64,000 nt of DNA, taken from the NCBI GenBank assembly GCA_040357565.1, contig JBDODJ010000055.1; one strand, given 5' to 3'. Each line of letters begins with the position of its first letter. Position 1 is the first letter of the stretch. Under the pieces are notes generated by a model. It had not been told where the DNA came from, searched no databases, and worked only from the letters and a program-made list of their open reading frames with translations. The stretch is from Cercozoa sp. M6MM (lineage: Eukaryota; Endomyxa: Ascetosporea). The translations under genes were made by a program, and so were the position numbers. This document shows positions 52,163 through 64,000 of the stretch, one piece after another.

Positions 52163-54838
52163 TTAGTCGAGCTCCTCAACAGATGGGCCTTCCTGACCGC
52201 CTGCTGCTCCTCCCGATGGGCCTGCGCCGCCAGCTGCGGCACCCTGCGAAGCGTACGCCTTTTGCATGATCGGCTGCACCGTACGCTCAAGTTCCTTCTT
52301 CTTGTCTTCGTACTCCTGCCCAAACACAAAGCCGTTTAGTATGGTTCTTACTGGGAGAAGGGAGGGTCAATTAAATTTAAAACGGTTGTAAATTTACCTG
52401 TTTGGCAGTGTTGTCCTCATCATGATTATCGAGCCAGTCAAGAGTTTCCTGGCCGCGCTTGTTGAGTGTATCGACTTCGTCGGACGAGAGCTTGTCCTTC
52501 AGATCATCTGCCGCGCGCTTCACAGAGAAGGCGAAGCTTTCCCTGCGTCCGAGAATCAGATCCATGCATGAAGCGAGCAAGACACAATGAGGGAGGTTTA
52601 AGTTACAGCTGGTTTTTGGCCTCGATCTTGGCACGCATCTCCTTGTCGTCATCAGCAAAGCGCTCGGACTCCTTCACCATGCGGTCAATCTCCTCCTGCG
52701 ACAGGCGGCCCTTCTCATTCGTGATCCGGATCGAGTTTTGCTTCGAAGTCGCCTTGTCCACGGCCGAGACGTGCAAGATGCCATCTGCATCGAGGTCGAA
52801 CGTTACTTCAATCTGCGGCGTGCCGCGAGGCGCAGGCGGGATACCAGAGAGTTCGAACTTTCCTGCGACCGCAAGGCAAGACAAGTAAGTCACAAGTATA
52901 ATTTCCAGCATAAAACAGTGGGTAAGTTTATACTGTAGTAATTTACCAAGCAAGTGATTGTCTCGGGTGCGCGGACGCTCGCCTTCGTAGACTTGAATGA
53001 GAACGCCAGGTTGGTTGTCCTGGTACGTCGAGAAGATTTGGGACTTCTTGCATGGCACCGTCGAGTTGCGGTCGATCAAGTTCGTCATGACACCACCAGC
53101 GGTTTCAATTCCCAGCGACAAAGGCGAGACATCGAGCAAGAGGACGTCATGCACATCGTGTCCTTCCGTACTCTGCTTGCCGAGAATGGCAGCCTGCACG
53201 GCAGCACCTGCACAGCAGAAACATGCGTACTCGCGCGCAAGGGGCCAGTGGCCTAAACTGTACCGTATGCGACGGCCTCGTCCGGGTTGATGCTCTTTGA
53301 CGGCTCTCGACCGTTGAAGTAGTTCTTAATGAGTTGTTGGATTTTTGGAATTCGCGTGGAACCGCCAACAAGCACAACGTCATCAACATCGCTTTTGGAC
53401 ATGCGTGCGTCACGCAGAACCTTGTCAACGGGACTCATGCACCTACGCTCGCCCTCAATAACTTCAGAGAATACAGTATTGCATGGAAAATATCTAAATT
53501 AGTGTACTGTTGGAACAAGTCTCCGCACAGGTCTTCAAAGCGCGCACGACTAATGTTCGTGTAGAAGTCGATTCCCTCGGCGAGCGAGTCGATCTCAATT
53601 GCAGCCTGCGTCGATGCAGAGAGCGTTCGCTTTGCACGCTGTGGATCGCACACGAGCACACGGACACATATTATTGCATCACTAAAGTAAGAGGATTGGG
53701 GTACCTCGGCTGCAGTACGAAGACGTCGGAGTGCGCGAGCATTCTTTGAGATGTCAACATGGTTTTTGCGCTTGAACTCCTGTTCGAAAAACCAACAATA
53801 TAACTGCATGCATATCGAAGAGAGTGAAAAATGAGGTACTTTTGCAAGGTGATTGACGATTCGAGAGTCAAAGTCCGAGCCACCCAGGTGGGTGTCACCT
53901 GCAGTAGCCTTGACCTCAAAGACACCTTCGTCAATCGCGAGAAGTGACACGTCAAAGGTGCCACCACCGAGGTCGAACACGAGCACCTTTGTCTCGTGTT
54001 TGTCGGTGCCAGACTTTTTTTTGTCGAGACCATAGGCGATGGCTGCTGCGGTCGGCTCTACAATTAAATCTCAAGTGAATCAGGGTCGTGAACTAAACCT
54101 TATGTACCCAAAGTTGAGTTTACCATTGATGATGCGCAACACGTTGAGGCCGGCGATGGAACCAGCGTCCTTCGTAGCCTGTCGCTGTGAGTCGTTAAAG
54201 TATGCAGGCACAGTGACCACGGCCTCGGTCACGTTGTTTCCGAGGTACGACTCGGCAGTTTCCTTCATCTTGGTGAGGACCATGGCAGAAATCTCTTCCG
54301 CTGGGCAAACAGAAAAGCAAACATCCATTCCCACCACAGCAACACGAGGGCAAAAGTCGAGCGAAACTACCATGGAACGTCTTGTGCTCGCCCTTGTACT
54401 GAACGCGAACACCTGGTTTCTTGCCCGCTGAAGAACACAGAGATGTTTTAACAAAAATTTATCTCCAACTAAAAGAGAACAACATACGCATTTCAACCAC
54501 CTTGAACGGCCAAGTCTTCATGTCATCCTGCACGGCGGGATCATCGAATGTGCGCCCGATGAGGCGCTTCACGTCGAAGACCGTATTGTGCGGGTTCAGC
54601 GCGGCCTGGTTCTGCGCCGAGTTACCAACAAGTCTCTCTGTGTCAGTGAACGCCACAATGGAAGGCGTTGTGCGATTGCCTTGGTCGTTGGGAATGATTT
54701 CCACAGACCCTCCCTTAAAGACTCCAACGCACTGCGAAAAATGAACAAGCTTGAGTTCCGTTCAAGAGAAGTTGAAAGCAAAATTACCGAGTATGTCGTG
54801 CCCAGATCGATTCCGATCGCGTAGCTTTCAGTCGACAT
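52163..54838 (-). CDS. HSP70: Cytosolic HSP70 chaperone
   Basis: ATP-dependent chaperone of the cytosol and nucleus. The start at 54838 reads [17 protein letters not shown] with no signal or transit peptide. Exons continue through [107 protein letters not shown] and [20 protein letters not shown]. The SBD linker and beta domain include [20 protein letters not shown] and [20 protein letters not shown]. The C-terminal lid ends in a Gly/Ala/Pro tail, [20 protein letters not shown], and PSVEELD. The usual cytosolic tail is EEVD. No HDEL/KDEL is present, so this is not BiP. About nine introns interrupt the gene. The first exon splits right after GTTYS. Confidence 0.96.
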
Positions 54839-55400
54839 GGTGGCAGTTGAGATGAGCAGTTGCGAGTTTTTCCTGCATGAAATTTGCCAAATCCAGGAGC
54901 TCCCAAGGTTGGAAAAGTACTTATGCAATCATGCCAGAGTCTGTTTACACCTTCTAAGCTCCAAAGTAGTTGCAAAACCGAAAAACAAAGTTGTTGCGTG
55001 AGGTTAAGAAGAGGTCCGAATTTTCCCTCGCCGAATATTCGTTTCCGCGCGAAAAGAAAAAATATGAAATTTCGAAACTGAACAGCATTCCAATCGAAAG
55101 ACTTTAGAAGTTTTGCCGTTTCCAGCTGAATCTAAATGGTCGTTTGGCACGAGACGGCAATTCTTAGCCCTCCTAGCACTCGTTGTCTTTGAACTGATAG
55201 CCGATAGCTACAAAGCGGTATTTAAAACCTTGCGCTCACCCAGCTGCTAATTGGGTTCGATCAACATGCTAGACGGCGGAGCTTCCCCGCATATCGATAT
55301 CTTGTTCGATGTCTCTCAGTAATCATCGTACACTGCCGACTCTATTCCTGTCCTGTGCGAAGCACTATCGCGCGAAAGCGCCAGGTCGGACTACATTTTT
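54839..55400. promoter_or_regulatory. HSP70 upstream region with possible heat-shock elements
   Basis: GAA/TTC blocks cluster at about 55018-55078, including GAATATTCG, TTCCGCGCGAAAAG and GAAATTTCGAAAC, consistent with nGAAn/nTTCn heat-shock elements about 180-240 bp upstream of the start codon. Spacing is imperfect, so this is a suggestion. Confidence 0.35.
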
Positions 55401-55414
55401 TATTCAGCGAGTTT

Positions 55415-55417
<3 letters not shown>

Positions 55418-55463
<46 letters not shown>

Positions 55464-55473
55464 NNNNNNNNNN

Positions 55474-55542
<69 letters not shown>
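55418..55542. repeat. (AC)n microsatellite with 10-N gap
   Basis: AC array with N at 55464-55473, between the HSP70 5' region and the 3' end of the chitin synthase gene. Confidence 0.95.
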
Positions 55543-55544
<2 letters not shown>

Positions 55545-55751
55545 CGACCACTCTCAAGGTACCTCAAACAATTTTTGCTGGGCTTGAAGCAAGTTTCTCT
55601 GACCGGAACTTCGAGACCGCGCGTCTTCAATGTGTTGGTGCAGCTCAAGATGCCACATTCCAAAGAACAGTTGATGGAGCCAGACCATCGCCGATATCGC
55701 CTACCAAGGGTTTAAATATAAGTACGGGAAATCTCCTGTCAGGCACAACAG

Positions 55752-57562
55752 TCAGCAGCATAAGTCTCCTACCAATGGTATCGAGGTAATGACACTTGGA
55801 ACGACGGTGCACGCAAAAACAACCTACTGGGAAGAAGATGAAAATCGTAGTATTTCCCCCAGTAAAAATTGAGCTTTACCGTCTGCGGGTTTAATAGCAC
55901 AGCCAAAGTTGCCGACCCTCCCAAAGTCATTGAGACAAACAACGTCCTAGAGCGTATTTAATATGTGGTAGTTCTATAAACATTTTAAAAAAGGTAACCG
56001 AAATGGAGCAACTCACAGAACGGCAATCTTGATGCGGCGAAAGCGCACACGAGTCTTTTCGTCACGACGCGTCAGTCGTTTTGTTCCCCAACTCTATGAG
56101 TAGTTTTACCCAAGTTGTTGACAGGTTCAACTCACCTAAGAGGGGATTGGCTGCGCCGGTACCACATCATCGAGGTGCGACAGAGCGAAATTCACGTTGA
56201 TGAGTGTCCAAGCCGGTGCCATCCTACCCCAGGGTTAATGCATACGTTTTTGTTCGCATGTTTTGCATAGTAGATCAGCTTACAGATATCGAATGGCAAG
56301 AGACTCAACAAAGAGTCGAAAGAACGAGTCATTTTGCAAAACCGCCGTCGACTTGACAAGGAGGGCTTTAATACACTCCGGCTCCAGAAATGTGTACTGC
56401 TTTAGTACACTCCACTGGCGACGTTGATAACCAGAAACGGAATATAAGCCCCTGCCAGGCCCCAGCTCAGGCGCAAAGCGGAAGTTGACCTGCTCTGACC
56501 CTCCTTGATCGGCAGCAATGCGATACTAAATAAAAAGCAGCCAACATGAATGTAATTGTGTAAGTTTAAGTATAGTATCTCGAGGTACACGAAGAAAATT
56601 ACTTACAATGCATAAAATGCGACAAGGAGATGCAGCACTGAGAACAACATCCAAAAACCAACGTGAAGACGCCGTATTATTGTCTTCTACCCAAGGAAAA
56701 GGTAAAGGAAACTGTCTGAGCAGCGATGATCAAGGTTTGTCTCAGACTGTACCTTGAGGTTTCCAGCCGCACAAAGAAACACATGAGCCAACCACATACT
56801 CTGCCACCAAAGTGAAGAATACAGTTATCAAACACAAGTGCGAATGAGTGTACAGCAAACAAGACGGCGAACGTCCCTGTTGTGATTCGTCGTGCAGTTG
56901 CCTTCTCCATCTGCTGGATGTGCAAGAATAAAAACATCAAAGTTGCAAAGTTGCCTGGTCAGTTGGTGTAAACTGAATGCACTTGAAGTTTACATAGTTG
57001 AGAGGCGACGCAACATTGCTGAGCGTGCTTCCTTGGGCGTCCTTTTTAGTCAGTATATGATAATTTAGACAAGATGGATTTAGGGCAGGATACCAAAAGG
57101 TGTCCCAGGATCGAGTCCGCAAGCAGCGGTGACACGACACCGAACAGTTGCGACAGCACCTGCCCAATAGCACATGCGGTTTCTTGAACTAACTGCTCAG
57201 CCATCACATGTAAGTTTCAGGCCTAATGGAAATCACCACAACGGAAGCCAACAGGGCCGCGAGGACGCTCAAGTTTGAGATCTGCACGTAGAAGTAAAAT
57301 TTATGTCAAGCTAAACATGTGCCAACGATTTTGGGACTGGTACTAAGATAGCTGTCGACATTTTGAGACGTCGTGCCAGCGGTTGCGATGATTCTAAAGA
57401 TCCCTCCTTTGCTTAGAATACAGCGAGGGACTGCTTTTAAGCGAGCTTACGAATCGACCACAGTTTAGGCAGGTGTTGAAACGACCACAACATCGCCATG
57501 AGAGCACCTAAATTCGCAGATAGAAAGGCGAAATCACACATACACACACACAGACGCACACA

Positions 57563-57616
<54 letters not shown>

Positions 57617-57626
57617 NNNNNNNNNN

Positions 57627-57678
<52 letters not shown>

Positions 57679-60600
57679 GTTGAAGATACCATTGGTCCAC
57701 CGTCGTCGCTGCCGGAGAAAGACAGCTAGATCCAGCGGCACATCAGTGAAAGCATGTGCGTGACACCTGTTGACATTGAAACAATAACATTACATCCGAG
57801 GCGAGCAAGAACGATGGCCTTACAAGAAGGCGCACGAAGCACTGCTTCTGGGATCGCTGACGGTCGCTTGGGGTAACATTCGATCCTCCGCTAACGAGAG
57901 TGTACGCCACCACAAGCTGTGCCTCTCGCTGAGCATCCTGCAGTCATCATTAGGCGAGTAATTTACATGCCTCAAATTCGGCCGAAAGTAAACTAGCATA
58001 CCGATGGTAGACCGATAGTGGGCGTGGGTCGATCTCCTCCAGCCGAGCATCGGTACTGGCCTGCGGCATTCGAGCTATTTGCTTCCACTTGTAAGCCGAG
58101 AATGCTCCCTGGATTGAGTTAAAACATCCTGCGAGTAAATAAGACTATGGCCAAAGCATACAGGGCAAACAAGCGTGAGGTCAAGCAGGTGCTCAATTCC
58201 CTTGTTAAGGAAGCCAGTTGCGTACTCCCACATTTGGTACCTACCCAGCTGCGCAAACAATGCAATGTAAAACTTACGTACTGTAAGCACCCACAAGATT
58301 CGGCAGACGAAGCAAAGCGAGAGTTGAATTTTTGTACAAGTGAGTGAGTCACTGACTCGTCCGGCATAATGAGAGCAGACACTGCACACATGCCACCTTC
58401 GCGCTCCGTGTCGCTGCTCTCGTCTCCGCTACGATTGTAGCCGAGAATCTTCCTCGTCGGTTCCTTCCGAAGTGCCTCCACAATGCGCACCAGCGCAGTC
58501 GACTCGCAGAACGTACCGACATCTGCATACAGACAATGCAACTTATAAATTTTATCTACGGCCGGAGCCTGGGTATTCGTAGCACGCACCAAAGTTGACG
58601 ACAATCTTGGGTCGAACCGTGTTCAACAAAACGTCGTAAAGCCACCTGCAAATTTTCTTAAACACGCAATTTGAGAGGATGAGAAAATACTCGAGAGGTA
58701 CAAGTGACTGTTCGTCTTGCCTCGATTATACCTCTTGACCACAACAAAACAGTTGAGAGGAGGGTGGACCACGTCGCCTGTGCCTCGAAGGCGAATCCTT
58801 CCAAGCTCTGAGCCAAAACACACTTAATTGAAGTTAGTGTTGGAGATTATGTCAAAGTTCTGTGGGACCGAAACCATCATGTTCCGAGATGCTTCTGGTG
58901 TCACTGCGACTCGTCCAAAGAATCATTATTCTAAACTTATGTTTAAATGCCGCTTTCAAAGAGTACCTTGAGAGAGTAGACTCCTCACTCATTGTGCTCT
59001 CGGAGTCACTGCCAGTGTACTCCTTGAGCTCGGTGTCGCTGCTGCTGACAGATTTCGACTCCTCATCACTGTCGTCATTCAGTCGCTGTTGGATTTTCTC
59101 CATTTTCTTGCCCAATTGCCTCGTTCGCGGGGGTCCTGATTCCTGACTTAAAATGACTGACCCAGTGACTGTACTGTTGCGTCTTTGTATATGTTTCTCC
59201 AACTCGCGTCGTACTATACGCTTTCCCTTCGGTACCTTCGGCATCCGAAAGTACAATAAACATGTCAAAATAAGTACAAGGAAAGCAAAAGGAATCTTAC
59301 CAACGAAACGAAGGTCGTAAGCTGTCCCAAAGAATCATGAACAGATATAAATTTAATGATAAATTTGCTGTGGTAGAGATATTATTTATGGGACAAGCAT
59401 TTTGGAACTGAAGGAAAGACCCCTTCCGAGCGCAAGCGCCGTCGAAAACGTATGCGACTTTCGAAGACATCGAGAACTTGTTTCTACAGTATTGTATTCG
59501 CGCTATTTTCTTGGCATATACGGTTAAAAGTAGAGTCTTCGGGTCATTTCATTTTACCTCGTCGTCAACATCCTCTGACTGTCGCAAAGCGGTCTCGTTC
59601 AACATACCTCTGTCAAAACAATCAGTGCAAACTCAAAAGACGCTGTATTGAAGCACGAGATTCATTGTTCTTACGCATGTTGAAGCATTTGCCGCGTAGA
59701 TTTGTGCATCGTGCCGCGTCCGTCAAAAATGAGAAATAAGGATGTGCGCCTCCACATGTCCCGGTCATCCCGTAGTGCACACAAAACACTCTACAACACT
59801 GTGAATTCACTCTTCAAACAGTGCTAACCCCTAGTACCATATTGCGCGCGACTGAACTCAGTGTCAATGATAGTTGCTCCCTGTAAAAATTAACTTATAA
59901 GTTCACGGTTCGAAAAGTTGATCAGCCTGACACAGCATTTTTAATTAATTTAGACTCTGTAGTCTGTACCAAGGTTCGTTGTACCTACAGTACCGAAGCA
60001 ATGTACAACAAACACATATTTAACAGCACGAAAAAGCAAGTAAATTTAAATATACGCGAGTACGCAGATCGAGAGTTCGTTGCCTTTGTATGGCACAATC
60101 TGAATTACAGCACTGTGATGGAGAAATTGTGTATGTACAAAGTGCTGGCAGTTTACCTTCCAGTCAAAGAGTTTAGGCTTTCGTAGAACAGCCTCGGTGG
60201 CGTCTTGCACGGAAGACGCTGATATTTTCTGCAGACACAACCTTGGCATAAAGTTGAAAATGCACAGTCGGGTACGACAGTAAATTGTGATACCGTAAAT
60301 CGCGGAACAGGGTTATCGCAAGTCCAGGTTCGATAATTTACCCCTGTGAAACAAAGACTGAAACAAAGAAAATGCGGTCTCTAACAGCACGCATACGATG
60401 AGTTGGCATCTGCTGCTTGGCTTGCACACCCGAGAGAGGGTGCATCCGCAACTCTACAACCCTCCCGTAGTCTTCGCTGAATGCGTCGATTTCACTGTCA
60501 GGAAAGGTGAGTTGCGCGGTAAGAAAGAGCAAGCGAAGAGTACCCAGAGGTATCTGTCATTTCGTCTTCGCTGAGAGGACGGTGAATTTCGACGTTATCG

Positions 60601-61298
60601 CTTGCGTTACTGGCACCACTCGATTCTTCTGCATCCCTGCTGTGCTTCAGTTTCAGCGTTGACAATGTGGTCGAATGTGACGCGGATGATAGTGTCTTCC
60701 TGCCCACGTGTATGTCAGACATGCTGTGAAAGCAACAACTTTTAATGGACAAAACAAAAAGCAACTTCTGTGAAATGACGTCGTTTAACGAGACTGAAGA
60801 GAGCGATAGAAGACTTGCACTGCTTGCAATGACCACTTTCGCATCTCGGTCGCTGGAATCCAAAGTCTCAGTCGTGATGTCATCGATATTGACGGCTTCG
60901 CCTCGCGCGTCGTCGTCAAAAACCGTTGTGTTGTCTTGTTGCACCAGAATCTGCACACTCTCTGAGCCAGTTGGTGCCGAGACTGCAGTCGGAGTCGCCG
61001 CGGGAGAACCTGGCTGCTCGAGAACATCCGAATTACTCGGAACGTCGAGATAAACTGAAACCTCGGTTTGTTCCAAATCCCCAGCGAGTTTGCGCGCTCG
61101 CGGCGAATCATTTCGCTGCTTTCGCTCATGTTTGTGTTTCGTGCTGCTTGCACGATTCGAAAAATTATGCGGCAGCGAAAAACGCACCGGGCCGACTCCG
61201 AAGTTGGTCAGCACATTTTTGGCAGTCAGTCGTGGATCCACTGAATTGCGACGGTTTGGAGGCACCAATCCCGGTCGCATTGACGTCTTGCACCGCAA
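55752..61298 (-). CDS. CHS: Chitin synthase (family GT2) with acidic inserted region
   Basis: A membrane enzyme polymerising GlcNAc from UDP-GlcNAc. The N-terminal exons (61298-60500) are Ser/Asp-rich and unlike any domain I know. A short exon has GATIIDTEFSRAQYG. RRTSLFLIFDGRGTMHKSTR (about 59740) matches the SDGR motif. A charged segment follows (about 59240-58990: KGKRIVRRELEKHIQRRNST, then an acidic Ser stretch). The catalytic part resumes with PPLNCFVVVKR then GKTNSHLYL, DVGTFCESTALVRIVEALRK (donor-binding DVGT), YATGFLNKGIEHLLDL, IQGAFSAYKWKQI (family LPGAFSAYR), SLAEDRML (AEDR) and DVPLDLAVFLRQRRRWTNG (QRRRW). Membrane exons follow, then NVNFALSHLDDV spliced to SWGTKRL, the family's HDVSWGTKG, and two final hydrophobic exons. 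The family is firm; exact ends are not. An intron holds the AC array at 57536-57675. Confidence 0.88.
57536..57675. repeat. (AC)n microsatellite with 10-N gap in a chitin synthase intron
   Basis: AC on the plus strand (GT on the coding strand), with N at 57617-57626. It lies upstream of the exon encoding FLRQRRRWTNG in plus-strand order, downstream in coding order. Confidence 0.95.
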
Positions 61299-61690
61299 AC
61301 CACCTAATATTCACCTTTTCTAGTCCCCGCCTAGCGGTCGCTGATTTTGGACAACTGCCAAGACATTTTGGTATTTTTCCACCCACGGTAGAACTGAAAA
61401 CAAATACACTTTGGGTTGGTTCACTACTGACCAAATTGAATGTCAATGCGTGCCAACAGACACTAGTGACTATTTTTGCACCTAACATCATGCCATAGGT
61501 GGTGACTTTGTTTTTATACGATGGTGTCATATTCATTTTTTTCGTTTATATACTATTGCATAAATCGAATGCACGACGCCACTGTGCGGTTTAGCCAAAA
61601 TGCCGCACAAGCGAGCGTGCCGATGGCGGTTCGAACATGGCCAGCGAGCGCGCCTCGCGTGCGTTCCGCAACCTATACAATGGTCACGCG
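61299..61690. other. Short intergenic region
   Basis: No supported gene. The longest frames are shadows without family resemblance. Confidence 0.4.
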
Positions 61691-64000
61691 ATGACGGGTA
61701 CAGTGGACACTCTGCATTTCATACTTGGCAAGCTGGGAGGGTGACGAAGCGCTCAGCACAAAGCGCCGGGCCCTTGTCTCTTGTCGTAACTCTGCGTCTA
61801 CATAGCTCAAGCCAAAACACATACACAAAAACATACCGAAGAATGACACAGACAAACAGACGGAAATACCGAGCTCGGTATCATCCAGAGGCGTAAAAAC
61901 AAAGGAAACGCGTAGGAAGGGCTGCATACTGTCGCCTTCCTCTGATTCGGTGTCGGCCATACTGTCGCACGACCGTGACTGTGACTGCTGTGAGAATGAC
62001 GAGGACCGTGAGTGTCCTGCGTGTGACTGCCACTCCACCGGGATGTCACATCTCACTGTAAACACAGACACATCGAATACAAGTCCCTTCTCCCAGGCAT
62101 GACAGCACACAAGTGTACAGCTCCAAGGTCGTGAGAAGTCTACAAGACACAAATAAACAGAGTAACAGAATCATATCTAAGTGAACGACAAGCGTACCTT
62201 GCTCGCCACCACGTCTGGCACGGCGTACCAACTCGTCCAAAAAACACGACTACACAGCGCATTCAGTGTATATGACACACTTAATGTCGTGTAAGCTTAC
62301 GGCAACACCGACAACACGGTCCCCAGTGTCGCTGGCTGTTTTGACTGCCAGCATGATTGGTCCTATTATACAGACGAACACTCCAATGTGCAAAGGTTAT
62401 ATCAACGATCGGTACTGTCCATGGAGACAGGCGAGAAACTGCAACGAGTGTCCACAGAAGCACTCAATGTCGTCGTGTCTCTGCATATCTAGGTAAATTT
62501 GCACCTCAAATCACGCCGAAATGTCTCTCACCCGAACAGACGACAGGCGTCGGAACTCGAGCGAAACACAACGACTCGCGAGGCACTCTCCATGTGTGCA
62601 CTGACCGACACCTGTGTGTTGCTCTGTCCATGTGCACAAGCAGTATGCATGGACTGCTCGCAGGCAACACAAAAGGAATATAACACACATGCAGTCCGTG
62701 TGCACGTCGCGTGCGACGCAACAGTCGACGCAGTCGGTGCGCATCATCCTGGTGAAGGTAGTCCTCACGCCGACGCACCTGTCCCAAGTGTACATAGCAG
62801 ATCCACAACATTGGACAACCTAGCCTACCAGGTGACGCGAGTCCAGACGAGCCGAGTCGATAGAGATCTCGGGGACTAGTGCAGGAACATTCTGCTCGGG
62901 AGCTGCTGTCGAAGGCGTCGCTGTACCACCGGCAGGACTACCAAAACGTCAGTAAGTTAAGGGTGTTACAAGAACACAAACCGACATACGCACTGTGGGA
63001 CATTGACGTCATTTTGGGTGATTGTGACATGTCACTGAAGTGCAGCGACTACGTGAACACAATGTAAGTTGCAAGACAGAGGGAAAATTAAAGGAGGGAG
63101 ATACCTGAACGTATATTCTCAACCTTCCGCACGCAGCATCATGTGGTCTTTCCTGATCAACGTCAAAACGCATGTCCACCATGCGTTGCAGCTACACAGA
63201 CAAGTCAGTGTACTCTATACAAAACACAAACAACTGATAATAGAAGGAGTTACCATGATCAGGTTGTGCAGACTTCGTTCGTGCACATCGCGCGCCAGTG
63301 CGAGCGAAGGTCGGCACGCCTGTCGATGTACATACAGACAGGCAAGATAAAACAAACAAAAAGAGCAACCAACAAGGCGCACCACGGATGCCAAGAAGTT
63401 GCGCACTTGCAAACCCTGCACACGCATTAGCGTAATGTTCCTCTACTCTCTGGTGAGGCAAGGAAACAACACTACCTGATTGACGAGACAGGACCACTGT
63501 GACAAAGCTCGCGTACTCTCCGACAGCTGCATTCGAATGCTGCTCCCACCAACACAGTTAAGGTAACGATACAGTGTGTGGTGAGGAGAGTACCTGACCT
63601 CGACCTCGCCTTGTGTCGACAGAGCGTACCACCTGCAGGTACTGTATCAAAAGACACCAAACAGCAAGGGAAGCAGGGCATTAACCGCGTGTCGTGAAAG
63701 GCCGAGAACCGCCGCGCGTGCGAAGGAAACCCGTTGATGACCATCTTGATGTCGTCGTCGGCACCGGTGATGGCGAGCCAGTCCACTCTGTAACAGGCAT
63801 ACTGACACTCACTGACATACAGAAAATACAACACACACACACACGCACACACACACACGCACACACACACACGCACACATACACACGCACACACACACGC
63901 ACACACACACACACATGCACACACAAACACACAGCACATGGCTACGGTACAGATCGATATCGACATGGCCCAGCACATCATCGCGAATGAAGCGATCGCG
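61691..64000 (-). CDS. C2-domain-containing protein, 3' part (cut by right edge)
   Basis: At the right edge the minus strand reads DRFIRDDVLGHVDIDLYR, like the DDxLG and beta-strand signature of a C2 domain. After an intron with a CA array comes VDWLAITGADDDIKMVINGF, then RWYALSTQGEVEV, which resembles a C2 end, and NCVGGSSIRMQLSESTRALS. Further exon candidates include LQRMVDMRFDVDQERPHDA and an acidic/Ser-rich exon, SRSSSFSQQSQSRSCDSMAD, followed by LRVSFVFTPLDDTELG. The chain is consistent with one gene, but exon order and frame are weakly supported, and the family beyond C2 is unknown. Confidence 0.45.
63833..63933. repeat. Imperfect (CA)n microsatellite
   Basis: CA array with regularly scattered GC steps, in an intron of the minus-strand C2 gene; GT on the coding strand. 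Confidence 0.95.

Noticed and set aside
1-64000. CRISPR arrays, prokaryotic operons, phage or defence islands
   Set aside because: No regularly spaced identical repeats with unique spacers and no ribosome-binding-site-linked gene strings; the DNA is eukaryotic with spliced genes.

Overview
The window is nuclear DNA from an intron-rich, flagellated microbial eukaryote. Nearly every recognisable gene is broken by short introns (about 40-150 nt), about half of which begin GTAC in the gene where I counted. The gene set is eukaryotic: PRP4 and Sly1/Munc18 homologues, clamp-loader subunit RFC3, ribosome-export GTPase LSG1, RAB28, a FYVE protein, a Polycomb-type RING/RAWUL protein and cytosolic HSP70. 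A sperm-tail PG-rich/IQ protein and RAB28 point to a cilium. A chitin synthase and a monomeric coenzyme-B12-dependent (class II) ribonucleotide reductase narrow the range to a protist, for instance a stramenopile- or rhizarian-like lineage, but I cannot name the organism. Nine runs of N (10 or 100 nt) mark assembly gaps; seven sit in or beside (GT)n/(AC)n microsatellites.

Layout. 1-4.3 kb: a divergent pair, PRP4 (minus, cut by the window edge) and a FYVE protein (plus). 4.3-6.0 kb: intergenic, with dispersed repeats. 6.0-8.7 kb: ciliary-type protein (minus). 8.7-11.3 kb: poorly resolved, probably a membrane-protein gene (minus). 11.7-12.7 kb: RAB28 (plus). 12.9-16.6 kb: coiled-coil plus multi-pass membrane protein (plus). 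17.6-21.2 kb: unknown acidic, PH-like protein (minus). 21.6-24.5 kb: divergent pair, PCGF-like (minus) and lipoate-protein ligase (plus). 24.7-26.3 kb: serine dehydratase (minus). 26.9-35.4 kb: divergent pair, LSG1 (minus) and class II ribonucleotide reductase (plus). 36.1-39.0 kb: multi-C2 membrane protein (minus). 39-43 kb: uncertain genes. 43.5 kb: an intron-containing tRNA with a tandem array of its own 3' tail. 44.0-50.0 kb: divergent pair, SLY1 (minus) and RFC3 (plus). 50.5-54.8 kb: hypothetical protein and HSP70 (both minus). 55.8-61.3 kb: chitin synthase (minus). 61.7 kb to the right edge: C2-domain protein (minus, cut).

The genes are unrelated housekeeping and cell-biology functions; there is no operon-like cluster or defence island. 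The most unusual signals are non-coding: a 10-bp palindrome, TCCGCGCGGA, at nine places; the tandem tRNA-tail array; an intron in RFC3 containing an exact copy of 26 nt of the adjoining exon; intron repeats whose pyrimidine strand always follows the gene's sense strand; and a dispersed element found in 3' flanks of genes. Protein-level oddities are RAB28 with Met in place of the catalytic Gln, HSP70 ending EELD instead of EEVD, and an acidic spacer inside the chitin synthase core. Exon boundaries were set by eye from reading frame, GT/AG sites and family alignment from memory, so gene limits are firmer than individual splice sites.
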